Below the pieces are notes generated by a model. It ran no database searches and had not been told where the DNA came from. It worked only from the letters and a program-made list of their open reading frames with translations. A program made the translations under genes and the position numbers. Of a DNA stretch of 36,055 nt, positions 9,230 to 17,810 are shown one piece after another (the first letter of the stretch is position 1; each line of letters starts with the position of its first letter). The DNA comes from Mycobacterium sp. (GTDB taxonomy: Bacteria > Actinomycetota > Actinomycetes > Mycobacteriales > Mycobacteriaceae): contig JARLGS010001006.1 in NCBI GenBank assembly GCA_031292695.1, positions 1-36,055 on the forward strand. Reading direction: 5' to 3'.

Positions 9230-10084
9230 CTATCCCGACAAATGGAAGTTGCCGTTGGAGCCGTAGATGGACAGCGACACCAGCAGCGTCACGGAGACCA
9301 CCACGACCAGGGACGTGCGCACCGCATTGCCCACGGCCACACCCACTCCCGACGGACCGCCGGTGGCGAAGTAGCCGAAATAGGTGTGGATGAACAGGAT
9401 GGTCAACGCCATCAGAATCGCCTGCAGGAACGACCACAACAGGTCCACCGGGTTCAGGAACGTATAGAAATAGTGGTCATACAGACCCGCGGACTGACCG
9501 AACAACACCACCGTCACGAACCGCGACGCGATGAACGACAGGATCACCGCGATCGAGTACAACGGGGTGATCGCGATCATCCCGGCCAGAATCCGGGTGG
9601 ACACCAGGTACGAGATCGGGCGGATCGCCATGGATTCCAGCGCGTCGATCTCCTCGTTGATTCGCATCGCCCCCAACTGCGCGGTCACCCCGGCGCCGAA
9701 GGTGGCGGCCAGGCCGATGCCCGCGACGATCGGGGCGGCGATGCGCACATTGATGAATGCCGACAGAAAGCCGGTCAGCGCCTCGATCCCGATGTTGCCC
9801 AGCGAGCTGTAACCCTGCACCGCCAGCGTTCCGCCGGTGGCCAGCGTCAGAAAGCCGACGATCGCGACCGTGCCACCGATCATCGCCAACGTGCCCGCGC
9901 CCATGGAGATCTCGGCGATCAGCCGGACGACCTCCTTGCGGTAATGCGTCCCGGCGAACGGCACCCCGGCCAGGGCCTTGCCGTAGAACAACGTGTGATC
10001 ACCGATGCGCCCCAGCAGGCCGATCGGCCGACCGAGTTCCCGCGCCAGCCGCGGATAGGTCTGTTTCAGCGCCATGATGCCCAT
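9230..10084 (-). CDS. yrbEB: YrbE/MlaE-type permease, second subunit
   Basis: The protein has 284 residues with five to six hydrophobic segments and the MlaE signature in the middle (about residues 142-165, MRINEEIDALESMAIRPIS). YrbE proteins form the inner-membrane permease dimer of Mce importers and are driven by the MceG ATPase, which is not encoded in this window. The chosen start is the ATG at 10084; a second ATG three codons downstream (10075) is equally possible. The gene begins 4 bases after the yrbEA stop codon. Confidence 0.92.
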   Translation of the reverse strand: MGIMALKQTYPRLARELGRPIGLLGRIGDHTLFYGKALAGVPFAGTHYRKEVVRLIAEISMGAGTLAMIGGTVAIVGFLTLATGGTLAVQGYSSLGNIGIEALTGFLSAFINVRIAAPIVAGIGLAATFGAGVTAQLGAMRINEEIDALESMAIRPISYLVSTRILAGMIAITPLYSIAVILSFIASRFVTVVLFGQSAGLYDHYFYTFLNPVDLLWSFLQAILMALTILFIHTYFGYFATGGPSGVGVAVGNAVRTSLVVVVSVTLLVSLSIYGSNGNFHLSG

Positions 10085-10088
10085 CCCG

Positions 10089-10898
10089 TCACCGGGCCGT
10101 CATCCGGATACCGATGGCGGTGACCACCACGTTGATCACGAACAACGCCATGAACGCGTACACCACCGTCTCGTTGACCGCGTTACCGACGGCCTTGGCA
10201 CCACCACCGGAGATGGTCAGCCCGCGATAGCAGGCCACCAGCCCGGCGATCAGGCCGAACAGCGCGGCCTTGACGCACGAGATGATGACTTCCGGTACCC
10301 CGGTCAGCAGGGTGATACCGGCGGCGAACGCGCCGGGGTTCACGTCCTGGACGAACACCGAGAAGATGTAGCCGCCCAGGATGCCGATGATCACCACCAA
10401 CGAATTGAGCAGCAGGGCTACCAGGCCCGAAGCCAGCATCCGCGGCGTCACCAGCCGGGCCACCGGGTTGATGCCGAGGACCTCCATCGCGTCGATCTCC
10501 TCACGGATCGTCCGCGAACCCAGATCCGCACACATGGCTGTCGCGCCGGCACCGGCGACGATCAGCACCGTCACCATCGGCCCCACCTGGGTCACCGCAC
10601 CGAATGCCGCACCCGCCCCGGACAGGTCCGCCGCGCCCAGCTCACGAAGCAGGATGTTCAGCGTGAACGACACCAGCACCGTGAACGGGATGGCCACCAA
10701 CAACGTCGGCGCCAACGACACCCGCGCCACGAACCAGGACTGCTCCAGAAACTCGCGCATCTGGAACGGTCGCTGAAACAGGTACCGTACCGCGTCCGCC
10801 GACATCGCGAACAAACCACCGATGGCCTGCATCGGCCCGGATGCACTGCGCCCGAACGAAATCCCCGGCGACCACCGGTCCGGCCCCTTACCTGCCAT
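10089..10898 (-). CDS. yrbEA: YrbE/MlaE-type permease, first subunit
   Basis: The protein has 269 residues and is an integral membrane protein of the MlaE/YrbE family. The signature [20 protein letters not shown] lies in the central third, next to [10 protein letters not shown]. It pairs with YrbEB to make the permease of the Mce importer. The N-terminus is about 35 residues longer than the bacterial MlaE core. Its ATG at 10898 lies inside the last codons of the preceding thiolase-like remnant, so the gene is downstream in a longer transcript and probably has no promoter of its own. Confidence 0.92.
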   Translation of the reverse strand: MAGKGPDRWSPGISFGRSASGPMQAIGGLFAMSADAVRYLFQRPFQMREFLEQSWFVARVSLAPTLLVAIPFTVLVSFTLNILLRELGAADLSGAGAAFGAVTQVGPMVTVLIVAGAGATAMCADLGSRTIREEIDAMEVLGINPVARLVTPRMLASGLVALLLNSLVVIIGILGGYIFSVFVQDVNPGAFAAGITLLTGVPEVIISCVKAALFGLIAGLVACYRGLTISGGGAKAVGNAVNETVVYAFMALFVINVVVTAIGIRMTAR

Positions 10899-11088
10899 CC
10901 GCGCCCGGTCCTTCCAGAATCGTCACGGCCGACCCGGCAGTCGGACCGCCAATGTTGTGTGCCAACGCGATGCGGGCGCCATCCACCTGGTTGCGGGCGG
11001 TGCCACGCAGTTGTTGGAACAACTCGACGCACTGTGCCACACCGGTGGCACCCTGCGGGTGGCCTTTGCACTCAATGACGGTGGGCAT
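10888..11088 (-). pseudogene. Remnant of a thiolase (C-terminal 66 residues only)
   Basis: The reading frame from the ATG at 11088 encodes KGHPQGATG, then [11 protein letters not shown] and [12 protein letters not shown], the hallmark order of the C-terminal catalytic part of acetyl-CoA acetyltransferase/SCP2-type thiolases (usually about 390 residues). The N-terminal 300 or more residues, including the active-site Cys region, are missing, and the CoA-transferase stop codon lies only 13 bases upstream. The end overlaps yrbEA by 11 bases, as an intact operon gene would. I read it as what is left after an in-operon deletion; the remaining ATG-to-stop frame may still be translated and keep yrbEA translation coupled. 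Confidence 0.7.
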
Positions 11089-11101
11089 GAACAAACCTGA
11101 C

Positions 11102-12313
11102 CTAGGTGACGGCGCCGGCCGTCTTGAGTTCGATGATGCGGTCCCAGTCCAGACCCAGCTCCTGCAGGATGTCGTCGGTCTGCTCGGCGAAGCCAGGTGC
11201 GCCACCGGTGTGCGGGGCAGCCACGTCGAACTGCACCGGGTTGGCCACCAACTCCAATTCGCCTGCCTGCACGATGTATTCGTTGGCCCGAACCTGCGCG
11301 TCCTGGGCGGCCTGCAGGGTGTCCTGCACCGGCGCCCACGGCCCGGCCAGGGTGGCGAAGCGCTCGCTCCACTCGGGTAGCGACCGCTTGGCCATCGCCT
11401 CCCGCAGAATCTCTACCGCGGCCGGGGTGTTTTCGGCGAACGACTGGGCTGTCGCGAACCGCGGATCGTCGATGTAGTCGTCCAGCTCCATGTGCATGCA
11501 GACATCGGCCCAGAACTTGGCGGGCTGCATCATGACGAATGAGATGTAGCGCTCATCGGCGGTCGCGTAGACCCCGACCAGCGGGTTGATCGGCGAGCCG
11601 TGCACGCCGGGCGGCTGTTGGACCAGCCGCTCGTTCAGGTGGCTGGTCAGCGCGACAGTGTGGCCCATGGCCCACAGGCCGCTGCCCAGCAGCGAGACGT
11701 CGACCACCGAGGGCGCACCGGTGCGCTCGCGCTTGAACAGTGCCGCGGCAATACCGCCCGCCAGGTTGGTGCCGGAAATGGTGTCGCCGTAGGCCGGACC
11801 GGGCGGGCCGATCATGCCCTCGATACCGGGCGGGGTGATGGTGGCGGCGGTACCGGCCCGGCACCAGAAGGCGGTCATGTCGTAGCCGCCCTTTTCGGCT
11901 TCCAGGCCTCGCGGCCCCAGTGCGCTGCCGCGGGCGTAGACGATCTTCGGATTGACCGCGCGGATGTCCTCGACGTCCATGCCGAACTTCTTGCGGTGGC
12001 CGGGCAGGAAACTGGTGAGGAAAACGTCTGCGCGCTTTGCCAATTCGAGCAGTACCTCGCGGCCCTCCGGCAGCGAGACGTCGAGGCCGATGCTCCGCTT
12101 GCCGCGGTTGGCATGCTCGATGTTGGGATTCGGGTCGCCCTCCACGCGCAGCATGCCGGTCTGCCGCAGACCGCGCTGCGGGTCACCGGTGACCGCGTGC
12201 TCCACCTTGATCACGTCGGCGCCCCATTCGGCCAGCACCGCGCCGGCCGACGGGACGAACCCGTACATGGCGACCTCGAGGACCCGGATCCCCTCCAGCG
12301 GCTTACCGCTCAT
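11102..12313 (-). CDS. Class III CoA-transferase (CaiB/BaiF family)
   Basis: The protein has 403 residues, the usual family length. The N-terminus has [19 protein letters not shown] and GADVIKVEH, the standard CoA-transferase III opening. The catalytic Asp is D145 in GGYDMTAFW, aligned with Asp169 of formyl-CoA transferase, and [13 protein letters not shown] is the conserved second motif. Such enzymes move CoA from one acyl-CoA to another acid. With no acyl-CoA ligase in the window, this gene may activate the pathway's acid or recycle CoA from an end product. It lies 63 bases after the ALDH gene and 13 bases before the thiolase remnant on the same strand. Confidence 0.9.
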   Translation of the reverse strand: MSGKPLEGIRVLEVAMYGFVPSAGAVLAEWGADVIKVEHAVTGDPQRGLRQTGMLRVEGDPNPNIEHANRGKRSIGLDVSLPEGREVLLELAKRADVFLTSFLPGHRKKFGMDVEDIRAVNPKIVYARGSALGPRGLEAEKGGYDMTAFWCRAGTAATITPPGIEGMIGPPGPAYGDTISGTNLAGGIAAALFKRERTGAPSVVDVSLLGSGLWAMGHTVALTSHLNERLVQQPPGVHGSPINPLVGVYATADERYISFVMMQPAKFWADVCMHMELDDYIDDPRFATAQSFAENTPAAVEILREAMAKRSLPEWSERFATLAGPWAPVQDTLQAAQDAQVRANEYIVQAGELELVANPVQFDVAAPHTGGAPGFAEQTDDILQELGLDWDRIIELKTAGAVT

Positions 12314-12376
12314 GCAGACGCTTCCTTACTTCGTTGTAGGGCGGGCGGTTTGGTGGGCCTGAGCGATTCGACTGCG

Positions 12377-13873
12377 TCACCCGACGACCGTGGCAAAAGT
12401 CTTGCGCTCCAGGAATTCTTCGAGCCCGGCCACGCCCATCTCTCGGCCGATACCGGACTGCTTGTACCCGCCGAACGGGCTGTCGGGGCTGAAGTAGTTG
12501 CCGCCGTTGATCGAGAAGGTGCCGGTGCGGATCCGCCGGGCCAACGCCACTGCGCGCTCCTGGCCGCCGAACACCGCGCCGGACAGCCCGTAGATGGAGT
12601 TGTTGGCGATTTCGACCGCGTGGTCATCGTCGTCGTAGGCGATCACCACCAGCACGGGCCCGAAGACTTCTTCCTGGGCGATCTCGCTGTCGGGGTCGAC
12701 GTTGGTCAGCAGAGTCGGGGTGTAGAAGTAGCCGGGACCTTTCTTCTCGCCGCCGGTGACCAGGGTGGCGCCCTCGGCGACGGCCCGTTGCACCATGGCG
12801 TCGACCTTGTCGCGCTGCTTCTCGCTGATGAGCGGACCCATGTAGGTCTTCGGGTCGGTGGGATCTCCCCAGCGCACATGCGAGAAGTTGGTCTTGACCA
12901 TCTCGACGATCTCGTCGTGATGCTTGCGCGGCACCAGCAGCCGACTGGTCAGTGCGCAGCCCTGGCCGGCGTGGGTGACCATGCTGAATGCGGAAAACAC
13001 TGCGGCCATACCGAAGTCGGCATCGTCGAGCACGATCGCGGCGGACTTTCCGCCCAGTTCCAGGAACACCCGCTTGAGGGTGGCGCTGGCGGCGGACATG
13101 ATGGCCCGGCCCGTCGCGGTCGAGCCGGTGAAGGTGACAGCGTCGACGTCAGGGCTGGTCGTCAGCGCGACGCCGACCTGCGGGTCGGACGAACTGATGA
13201 CGTTGACGACACCGGCCGGGATGTCGGTGTGGTTGGCGATCAGCTCGCCGAGCGCCAGGGTGATCAGCGGGGTGTCGGGGGCGGCCTTGAGCACCACGGT
13301 GCAGCCGGCGGCCAGGGCCGGCGCGAGCTTGGCCAAGGCCAGCTGGTTCGGGTAGTTGTAGGCGATGATCGCCGCGACCACGCCGACGGCTTCCTTCTCC
13401 ACCCAGCGGTGGTGCTGGGCCCCACGGACCTCGATGTTGCCCAGGTCCTCGGTCATCGGGAAGGTCTTGAGCAGGTCGGCGTAGTACCGCACGATTGCGA
13501 TGGGCTGGTCGAGTTGCGCGCCGTGGGTCAGCGCGGCGGTGGCGCCGACTTCTTGGGTAGTCAGTGCCGCGAGTTCATCGCGGTGCTCGATCAGAGCTTT
13601 GTGGAACTGGTCCAGGCAGCGGGTCCGCAGCTGCACGTTGGTGGCCCAGTCGGTCTCGTCGAAGGCCCGGCGGGCGGCCGCGATGGCCGCTTCGGCATCG
13701 GCCACGGTGGCCTCGGGCGCGTGGCCGAAGACCGCTTCGGTGGCGGGGTTGATCGTCGGATAGCTGCGCTCACCGGTCACCAGTTCGCCGTTGATCAGCA
13801 TGCGGCGGTCCACGTCCGACGTGGCCGCTTCAGCTCCTGCGATGTGCCCTGCGTCAACAGTGGCCTGAGCCAT
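12377..13873 (-). CDS. NAD(P)-dependent aldehyde dehydrogenase
   Basis: The protein has 498 residues, full length for the ALDH superfamily. Catalytic residues are visible: Asn173 in AYNYPNQ, Glu272 in LELGGKSA and the nucleophile Cys306 in HAGQGCALTS; VTFTGSTATGR is the cofactor-binding loop and PFGGYKQSGIGRE the C-terminal signature. It oxidises an aldehyde to an acid in the cytoplasm; the substrate is not evident. It is the first gene of the minus-strand unit that continues into the mce operon. The start at 13873 is preceded by a gaggagga-type ribosome site on the minus strand, and an operator-like palindrome begins 30 bases upstream. Confidence 0.92.
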   Translation of the reverse strand: MAQATVDAGHIAGAEAATSDVDRRMLINGELVTGERSYPTINPATEAVFGHAPEATVADAEAAIAAARRAFDETDWATNVQLRTRCLDQFHKALIEHRDELAALTTQEVGATAALTHGAQLDQPIAIVRYYADLLKTFPMTEDLGNIEVRGAQHHRWVEKEAVGVVAAIIAYNYPNQLALAKLAPALAAGCTVVLKAAPDTPLITLALGELIANHTDIPAGVVNVISSSDPQVGVALTTSPDVDAVTFTGSTATGRAIMSAASATLKRVFLELGGKSAAIVLDDADFGMAAVFSAFSMVTHAGQGCALTSRLLVPRKHHDEIVEMVKTNFSHVRWGDPTDPKTYMGPLISEKQRDKVDAMVQRAVAEGATLVTGGEKKGPGYFYTPTLLTNVDPDSEIAQEEVFGPVLVVIAYDDDDHAVEIANNSIYGLSGAVFGGQERAVALARRIRTGTFSINGGNYFSPDSPFGGYKQSGIGREMGVAGLEEFLERKTFATVVG

Positions 13874-13902
13874 CGGTCCTCCTCGAACTGCAGCCGTGTG
13901 AT

Positions 13903-13917
13903 GGAAATTTCATTCTC
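13903..13917. promoter_or_regulatory. Operator-like palindrome upstream of the ALDH-mce unit
   Basis: GGAAATTTCATTCTC matches the best copy of the window's recurring palindrome (GAGAATATCATTCTC at 20038) at 12 of 15 positions, with a perfect right half-site. It lies 30 bases upstream of the ALDH start, where a repressor would block the promoter. Confidence 0.5.
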
Positions 13918-14057
13918 ATCTCCGGCGAATCATACATTCACAGCGAGAGAACACAACGAAGGCTAGATCACCTAGTCATATGAGGTGCCGACCTGGAACA
14001 CAGCTATGAACTGGCCCTACATCGAACGGTTTGGCGTCTTGCGGTGTTACCTGATCC

Positions 14058-14072
14058 GAGAGTACGGTTCTC
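14058..14072. promoter_or_regulatory. Operator-like palindrome upstream of the SDR-P450 operon
   Basis: GAGAGTACGGTTCTC matches the 20038 copy at 11 of 15 positions and has outer arms GAGA/TCTC. It ends 22 bases before the GTG start at 14095 and abuts a -10-like CATATT (14072-14077). Confidence 0.5.
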
Positions 14073-14094
14073 ATATTCGGAAGGATGATTCTTA

Positions 14095-14805
14095 GTGACT
14101 GAGTCTGCGAGAACTGCCGTCGTCACCGGGGGCGGCTCGGGTATCGGCGCGGCCATTGTCGAGCGCCTCCGCAAAGACGGCCTCAAGGTGGCGGTCATCG
14201 ACCTGAACCCGCCCGACGACGCCTATGGGTACGCCGCCGACGTCACCGACGTGGCCGCCGTCCAGGCAGCGTTCGACGCGATCCGCGCCGAACTCGGCCC
14301 GATCGCGGTGCTGGTCACCGCCGCCGGACTGGATGCCTTCAAGAAGTTCCACAACACCGACTTCGCCGTCTGGCAGCAGGTCGTCGACGTCAACCTCAAT
14401 GGCGTTTACCACTGCATCCAAGCCGCATTGCCCGACATGCGCGCGGCAGGCTGGGGCCGCATAGTCAACATCTCCTCCTCCAGCACGCACTCCGGTGCGG
14501 CGTACATGTCGGCCTACGTCGCGGCCAAGTCCGCCGTAAATGGACTCACCAAGACCCTCGCGCTGGAGTACGGCCCCGAAGGCATCACCGTGAACGCCGT
14601 GCCGCCGGGCTTCATCGACACCCCGATGCTGCGCGGCGCCGAACAGCGCGGCTTCGTCCGGGTCGACGACACCATCGCCAAGACCCCCGTCCGTCGGATC
14701 GGACGCCCCGAGGACATCGCCGCCGCGGTCTCCTTCCTCGCGTCCGAGGAGGCCGGCTACATCACCGGACAGATCCTGGGCGTCAACGGCGGCCAGAACA
14801 CCTGA
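14095..14805 (+). CDS. Short-chain dehydrogenase/reductase (classical)
   Basis: The protein has 236 residues, normal for a classical SDR. The nucleotide-binding TGGGSGIG motif is at 11-18, the helix-4 Asn at 100, a run of serines at 127-130, Tyr141 and Lys145 (YVAAK), and the C-terminus has the usual GYITGQILGVNGG. The expected NAAG motif reads TAAG. It probably oxidises a secondary alcohol or reduces a ketone with NAD(P). The GTG at 14095 was chosen because ggaagga lies 9 bases upstream. It is the first gene of a plus-strand operon with a second SDR, a ferredoxin and a P450, and starts divergently from the ALDH. Confidence 0.9.
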   Translation: MTESARTAVVTGGGSGIGAAIVERLRKDGLKVAVIDLNPPDDAYGYAADVTDVAAVQAAFDAIRAELGPIAVLVTAAGLDAFKKFHNTDFAVWQQVVDVNLNGVYHCIQAALPDMRAAGWGRIVNISSSSTHSGAAYMSAYVAAKSAVNGLTKTLALEYGPEGITVNAVPPGFIDTPMLRGAEQRGFVRVDDTIAKTPVRRIGRPEDIAAAVSFLASEEAGYITGQILGVNGGQNT

Positions 14806-14848
14806 CTTCAAGCCAACTCTGACGAAATCAACATCGAAGGGACATCAC

Positions 14849-15709
14849 GTGGGACGGGTAGCAGGCAAAGTCGCATTCATCACGGGCGCCGCGCGCGGCC
14901 AGGGCCGCAGCCACGCGATCCGGCTGGCCGAAGAGGGCGCCGACATCATCGCCGTCGACTTCTGCACTGACTTCGCGACTGTCGGATACAAGATGGCGAC
15001 CCTCGAGGACCTCGAGGAGACCAAGAACTACGTCGAGAAGACCGGGCAGCGCTGCGTCACCGCGCGGGCCGACGTCCGGGACGCCGCCGCACTGAAGACG
15101 GCCCTGGAAGCCGGCATCGCCGAGCTGGGAAAGCTGGATATCGTTGTGGCACAAGCCGGTATCGCCGGCATGAAAGGTCAGCCACAGCTGCAGGCCTGGA
15201 CCGACGTCATCAACGTCAACCTTGTCGGCACCATCAATGCCATCCAGGTATCGCTGCCGCACCTGACTGAGGGCGCCTCGATCGTTGCCACCGCCTCGTC
15301 CGCGGCGCTGATGGACGCGCACCTGAAGATGAACCCCGGGGCCGACCCCGGCGGCATGGCCTACATGACCTCCAAGCGGCTCATCTCGCAGTACGCCCAC
15401 GACATGGCCACCGAACTGGCGCCCCGCGGCATCCGACTCAACGTCATCCACCCGACCAACTGCAACACCAACATGCTGCAGAGCCCGCCGATGTACCAGT
15501 CGTTCCGACCGGACCTCCCAGACCCGGGGCTCGCGGACGCCGAACCCGCCTTCTACATCCAGCAGGCCATGAAGGTGCCGTGGATCGAGCCCGTCGACAT
15601 CAGCAACGCCGTGCTGTGGCTGGTCTCCGACGAGGCCCGCTACGTGACCGGCATGCAGCTGCGCGTCGACGCCGGCGGATACCTCAAGTGGTACGACTAC
15701 CACATCTGA
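14849..15709 (+). CDS. Mycofactocin-coupled SDR family oxidoreductase
   Basis: The protein has 286 residues. It opens with GRVAGKVAFITGAARGQGRS (cofactor motif at 12-19), then IAVDFCTD and an insertion at about 38-66 that separates strand 2 from the helix region. That insertion is the mark of the carveol-dehydrogenase-like subfamily, whose members carry a tightly held nicotinamide and depend on the redox peptide cofactor mycofactocin (family knowledge). Catalytic Ser150/151, Tyr172 and Lys176 (YMTSK) are present, and the C-terminus has YVTGMQLRVDAGGYLK. It likely oxidises an alcohol made by the neighbouring P450. The GTG start is preceded by gaaggga. Confidence 0.9.
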   Translation: MGRVAGKVAFITGAARGQGRSHAIRLAEEGADIIAVDFCTDFATVGYKMATLEDLEETKNYVEKTGQRCVTARADVRDAAALKTALEAGIAELGKLDIVVAQAGIAGMKGQPQLQAWTDVINVNLVGTINAIQVSLPHLTEGASIVATASSAALMDAHLKMNPGADPGGMAYMTSKRLISQYAHDMATELAPRGIRLNVIHPTNCNTNMLQSPPMYQSFRPDLPDPGLADAEPAFYIQQAMKVPWIEPVDISNAVLWLVSDEARYVTGMQLRVDAGGYLKWYDYHI

Positions 15710-15729
15710 GCCCGAAAGGAATTGAAACA

Positions 15730-15924
15730 GTGAAGGTTTCAGTTGACGGGCAGCGCTGCCAAGGCCACACGCTGTGCTCGATGATCGCGCCCGATTCCTT
15801 CGTCCTCAGCGACATCGACGGCAGCTCGTCACCTGTGTCCGAACTGGTGCCGGCCGATCAGCAGGATGCGGTGCGCGAGGCCGCCCACTCTTGCCCCGAA
15901 CAAGCCATCCTCATCGAGGAATGA
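15730..15924 (+). CDS. Small 3Fe-4S-type ferredoxin, P450 partner
   Basis: The protein has 64 residues. The cluster motif is CQGHTLC followed by SCPEQAI, i.e. C-x5-C...CP with His at the position where a fourth Cys would be, as in mycobacterial ferredoxins that feed P450s. It probably carries electrons to the P450 encoded immediately downstream, whose ATG overlaps this stop codon. The GTG at 15730 is preceded by gaaagga. Two further ferredoxins in this window have Phe or Asn at the same variable position. Confidence 0.9.
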   Translation: MKVSVDGQRCQGHTLCSMIAPDSFVLSDIDGSSSPVSELVPADQQDAVREAAHSCPEQAILIEE

Positions 15925-17321
15925 ATAGGGAGAAATCCTTGAGCATCGACGATTTCGTGGCCGAATCCGGCCACGACGGTCCAGCCGACGATGGAAAGAA
16001 GCCCGTCTTCTATTTCGATCGGCACACCTCCGAATACCGCGGACAATTCGATCAGATCACCACCGAGATGCATGCCAAGTGCCCGATGGCCTGGAGCCCG
16101 ACCTACAACGGGCACTGGGTCGCCGCGGACAGCAAGCATGTCTTCGAATTGGCCCGTTGCCCAGTCGTTTCCAACCACCATGACCTGACCGGCGAGACGC
16201 CCTACCAGGGCATCACCATTCCCAAGGCGCAGCGGGCCACGGTAGTGCGCGGCGGCATCCTGGAGATGGACGAGCCGGAGCACAGCTCCTACCGCGGTGC
16301 GCTCAATCCCTACCTCTCCCCGGCCGCGATCAAACGCTGGAAGCCGTTCGTCGACGAAATTGTCCGAGCCGCCATCGACGAGAAGATCGAAAGCGGCCGT
16401 ATCGATTTCGTCGACGACCTGGCCAACATCGTGCCAGCGGTACTGACCCTGGCCATGATGGGCATCAAGCTCGACAAGTGGATGATCTACAGCGAGCCCG
16501 CCCACTTGTCGGTGTCCACCCCGGAACACTCGCCCGACGCCGCCCGCGTCGCCGAGATGAACCGGCAGATGGGCATCGACATGATCAACACCATGATGGA
16601 GATCCGGGAAAATCCGCGGCCCGGTCTGGTGAATGCGTTGCTGCAGTTGCGGATTGACGGCGAGCCCGCCCCCGACCTGGAAATCCTGGGCAACCTGGGG
16701 CTCATCATCGGCGGCGGCTTCGACACCACCACCGCGCTCACCGCGCACTCGCTGGAGTGGCTGTCCCAGAACCCCGCCGAGCGAGCGCGGCTCAGCGAGA
16801 ACCGGGACACCCTGCTCGACCCGGCCACCGAGGAATTCCTGCGCTTCTTCACCCCCGCGCCCGGCGACGGTCGTACCTTCTCCGGCAACGTCGAATTCGA
16901 GGGAACGAAGTTCAAGGAAGGCGAACGGCTCTGGATCTCGTGGGCCATGGCCAATCGCGACCCCGAGGTCTTCGAGCAGCCGAACGAGCTGCACCTGGAC
17001 CGTAAAGGAAACCGGCACTTCAGCTTTGGCATCGGCGTGCACCGCTGCGTCGGTTCCAACGTAGCCCGCACGGTGTTCAAGTCGATGCTGACCGCAGTGC
17101 TCGACCGGATGCCGGACTATGCGTGCGACCCGGCCGGCACCGAGCACTACGAGACCATCGGCGTGATCCAGGGCATGAAGCACCTGCCGGCCACCTTCAC
17201 CCCGGGCCAGCGGTTGGGCCCCGGGCTGGACGAGACGCTCGAGAAATTGCAACGCATCTGCGACGAGCAGCTGCCGGCCCGGCCGATCACCGAACACAAG
17301 GATGAGGTCGTCATCGATTAG
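15921..17321 (+). CDS. Cytochrome P450 (first of two)
   Basis: The protein is 466 residues from the ATG at 15921, which overlaps the ferredoxin stop (ATGA). A TTG at 15939 with a ggagaa-like site would give 460 residues and cannot be excluded. The I-helix oxygen-activation motif is GGGFDTTT (about 265-271), ExxR is E305-R308 (EEFLR), and the heme loop is FSFGIGVHRCVG with Cys376 as iron ligand. It is a soluble class-I type monooxygenase fed by the ferredoxin upstream. A C-terminal extension of about 60 residues follows the usual end of the fold. The substrate is unknown; a bulky lipid is plausible from the Mce context. Confidence 0.93.
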   Translation: MNREKSLSIDDFVAESGHDGPADDGKKPVFYFDRHTSEYRGQFDQITTEMHAKCPMAWSPTYNGHWVAADSKHVFELARCPVVSNHHDLTGETPYQGITIPKAQRATVVRGGILEMDEPEHSSYRGALNPYLSPAAIKRWKPFVDEIVRAAIDEKIESGRIDFVDDLANIVPAVLTLAMMGIKLDKWMIYSEPAHLSVSTPEHSPDAARVAEMNRQMGIDMINTMMEIRENPRPGLVNALLQLRIDGEPAPDLEILGNLGLIIGGGFDTTTALTAHSLEWLSQNPAERARLSENRDTLLDPATEEFLRFFTPAPGDGRTFSGNVEFEGTKFKEGERLWISWAMANRDPEVFEQPNELHLDRKGNRHFSFGIGVHRCVGSNVARTVFKSMLTAVLDRMPDYACDPAGTEHYETIGVIQGMKHLPATFTPGQRLGPGLDETLEKLQRICDEQLPARPITEHKDEVVID

Positions 17322-17796
17322 CGCCGCGCCCAGCCTGATGACACCGCTGTCCCCCGCCGACTGGTACCACGTCGGCTTGATCGTTCCCGACCTGAACCAG
17401 GCGATCACCGAGATGACTGCCGCTGGTGGCTACACCTGGACCAAGCCAGTCGAGGCGACCCTGGCCGTCACCACCACCGGTGGCGATATCGACATGCCGT
17501 TCCGGTTCGTCTATTCGATCGAAGCGCCCCATCTGGAGCTCATCCAGGCGGTACCCGGCACCATCTGGTCAACCCCCAAAGACGGTGCGGCGCACCATCT
17601 GGGTTACTGGGTCGACGACCTTCCGGCCGCCGCCGTGAAACTCGAAGCCGCCGGCTACCGCTGCGAAGCCCGGCCCGCCGGTCCGCAGCTCTCGGCCTTC
17701 GCGTACTACCTCAGCCCGACCGGAGTGCGCATCGAAATCGTCGACCGCGCGCTGTTTCCCGACTGGCCCGGCTTCCTGGCCGCGCTGACGGGCTGA
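17302..17796 (+). CDS. VOC (glyoxalase/dioxygenase-fold) family protein
   Basis: The protein has up to 164 residues. The ATG at 17302 overlaps the end of the P450 by 20 bases; an ATG at 17338 (152 residues, 16 bases after the P450 stop) is the alternative. The sequence has two beta-alpha-beta-beta-beta modules: WYHVGLIVPDLNQAI at the start and HHLGYWVDDLPAAAVKL in the second, ending with SPTGVRIEIVD. Candidate metal ligands are His23, His98 or His99 and Glu149. Members isomerise, hydrolyse or cleave small organic molecules; CoA-thioester epimerases are one possibility. It is the last gene of the SDR-P450 operon. Confidence 0.8.
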   Translation: MRSSSISAAPSLMTPLSPADWYHVGLIVPDLNQAITEMTAAGGYTWTKPVEATLAVTTTGGDIDMPFRFVYSIEAPHLELIQAVPGTIWSTPKDGAAHHLGYWVDDLPAAAVKLEAAGYRCEARPAGPQLSAFAYYLSPTGVRIEIVDRALFPDWPGFLAALTG

Positions 17797-17810
17797 GTCG
17801 GCCTCACCCG
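17789..17810. terminator. Possible bidirectional hairpin terminator
   Basis: CGGG-c-TGAG (17789-17797) can pair with CTCA-CCCG (17803-17810) around a 5-base loop; there is a single bulged C. It overlaps the stop codons of the two converging genes, which are 7 bases apart. There is no clear T-tract, as is common in mycobacteria. Confidence 0.35.

Noticed and set aside
7922..10123. A 733-codon open frame on the plus strand across mceA and yrbEB
   Set aside because: It is Arg/His/Gln-rich with no motif, antisense to three well-supported genes; a product of high GC third positions.
1207..10898. Assignment of the operon to mce4 (cholesterol import)
   Set aside because: The flanking genes are not the hsd4A/fadE26-27 set and I see no KstR-type sites; subunit similarity alone cannot decide the class by eye.
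10888..11205. A 105-codon version of the thiolase remnant starting upstream at 11205
   Set aside because: The upstream part overlaps the CoA-transferase in another frame and has no thiolase similarity; the similarity begins near the ATG at 11088.
11600..13966. A 788-codon open frame on the plus strand across the CoA-transferase and ALDH genes
   Set aside because: It mirrors the real minus-strand genes, has no domain or ribosome site, and crosses two genes with clear catalytic motifs.
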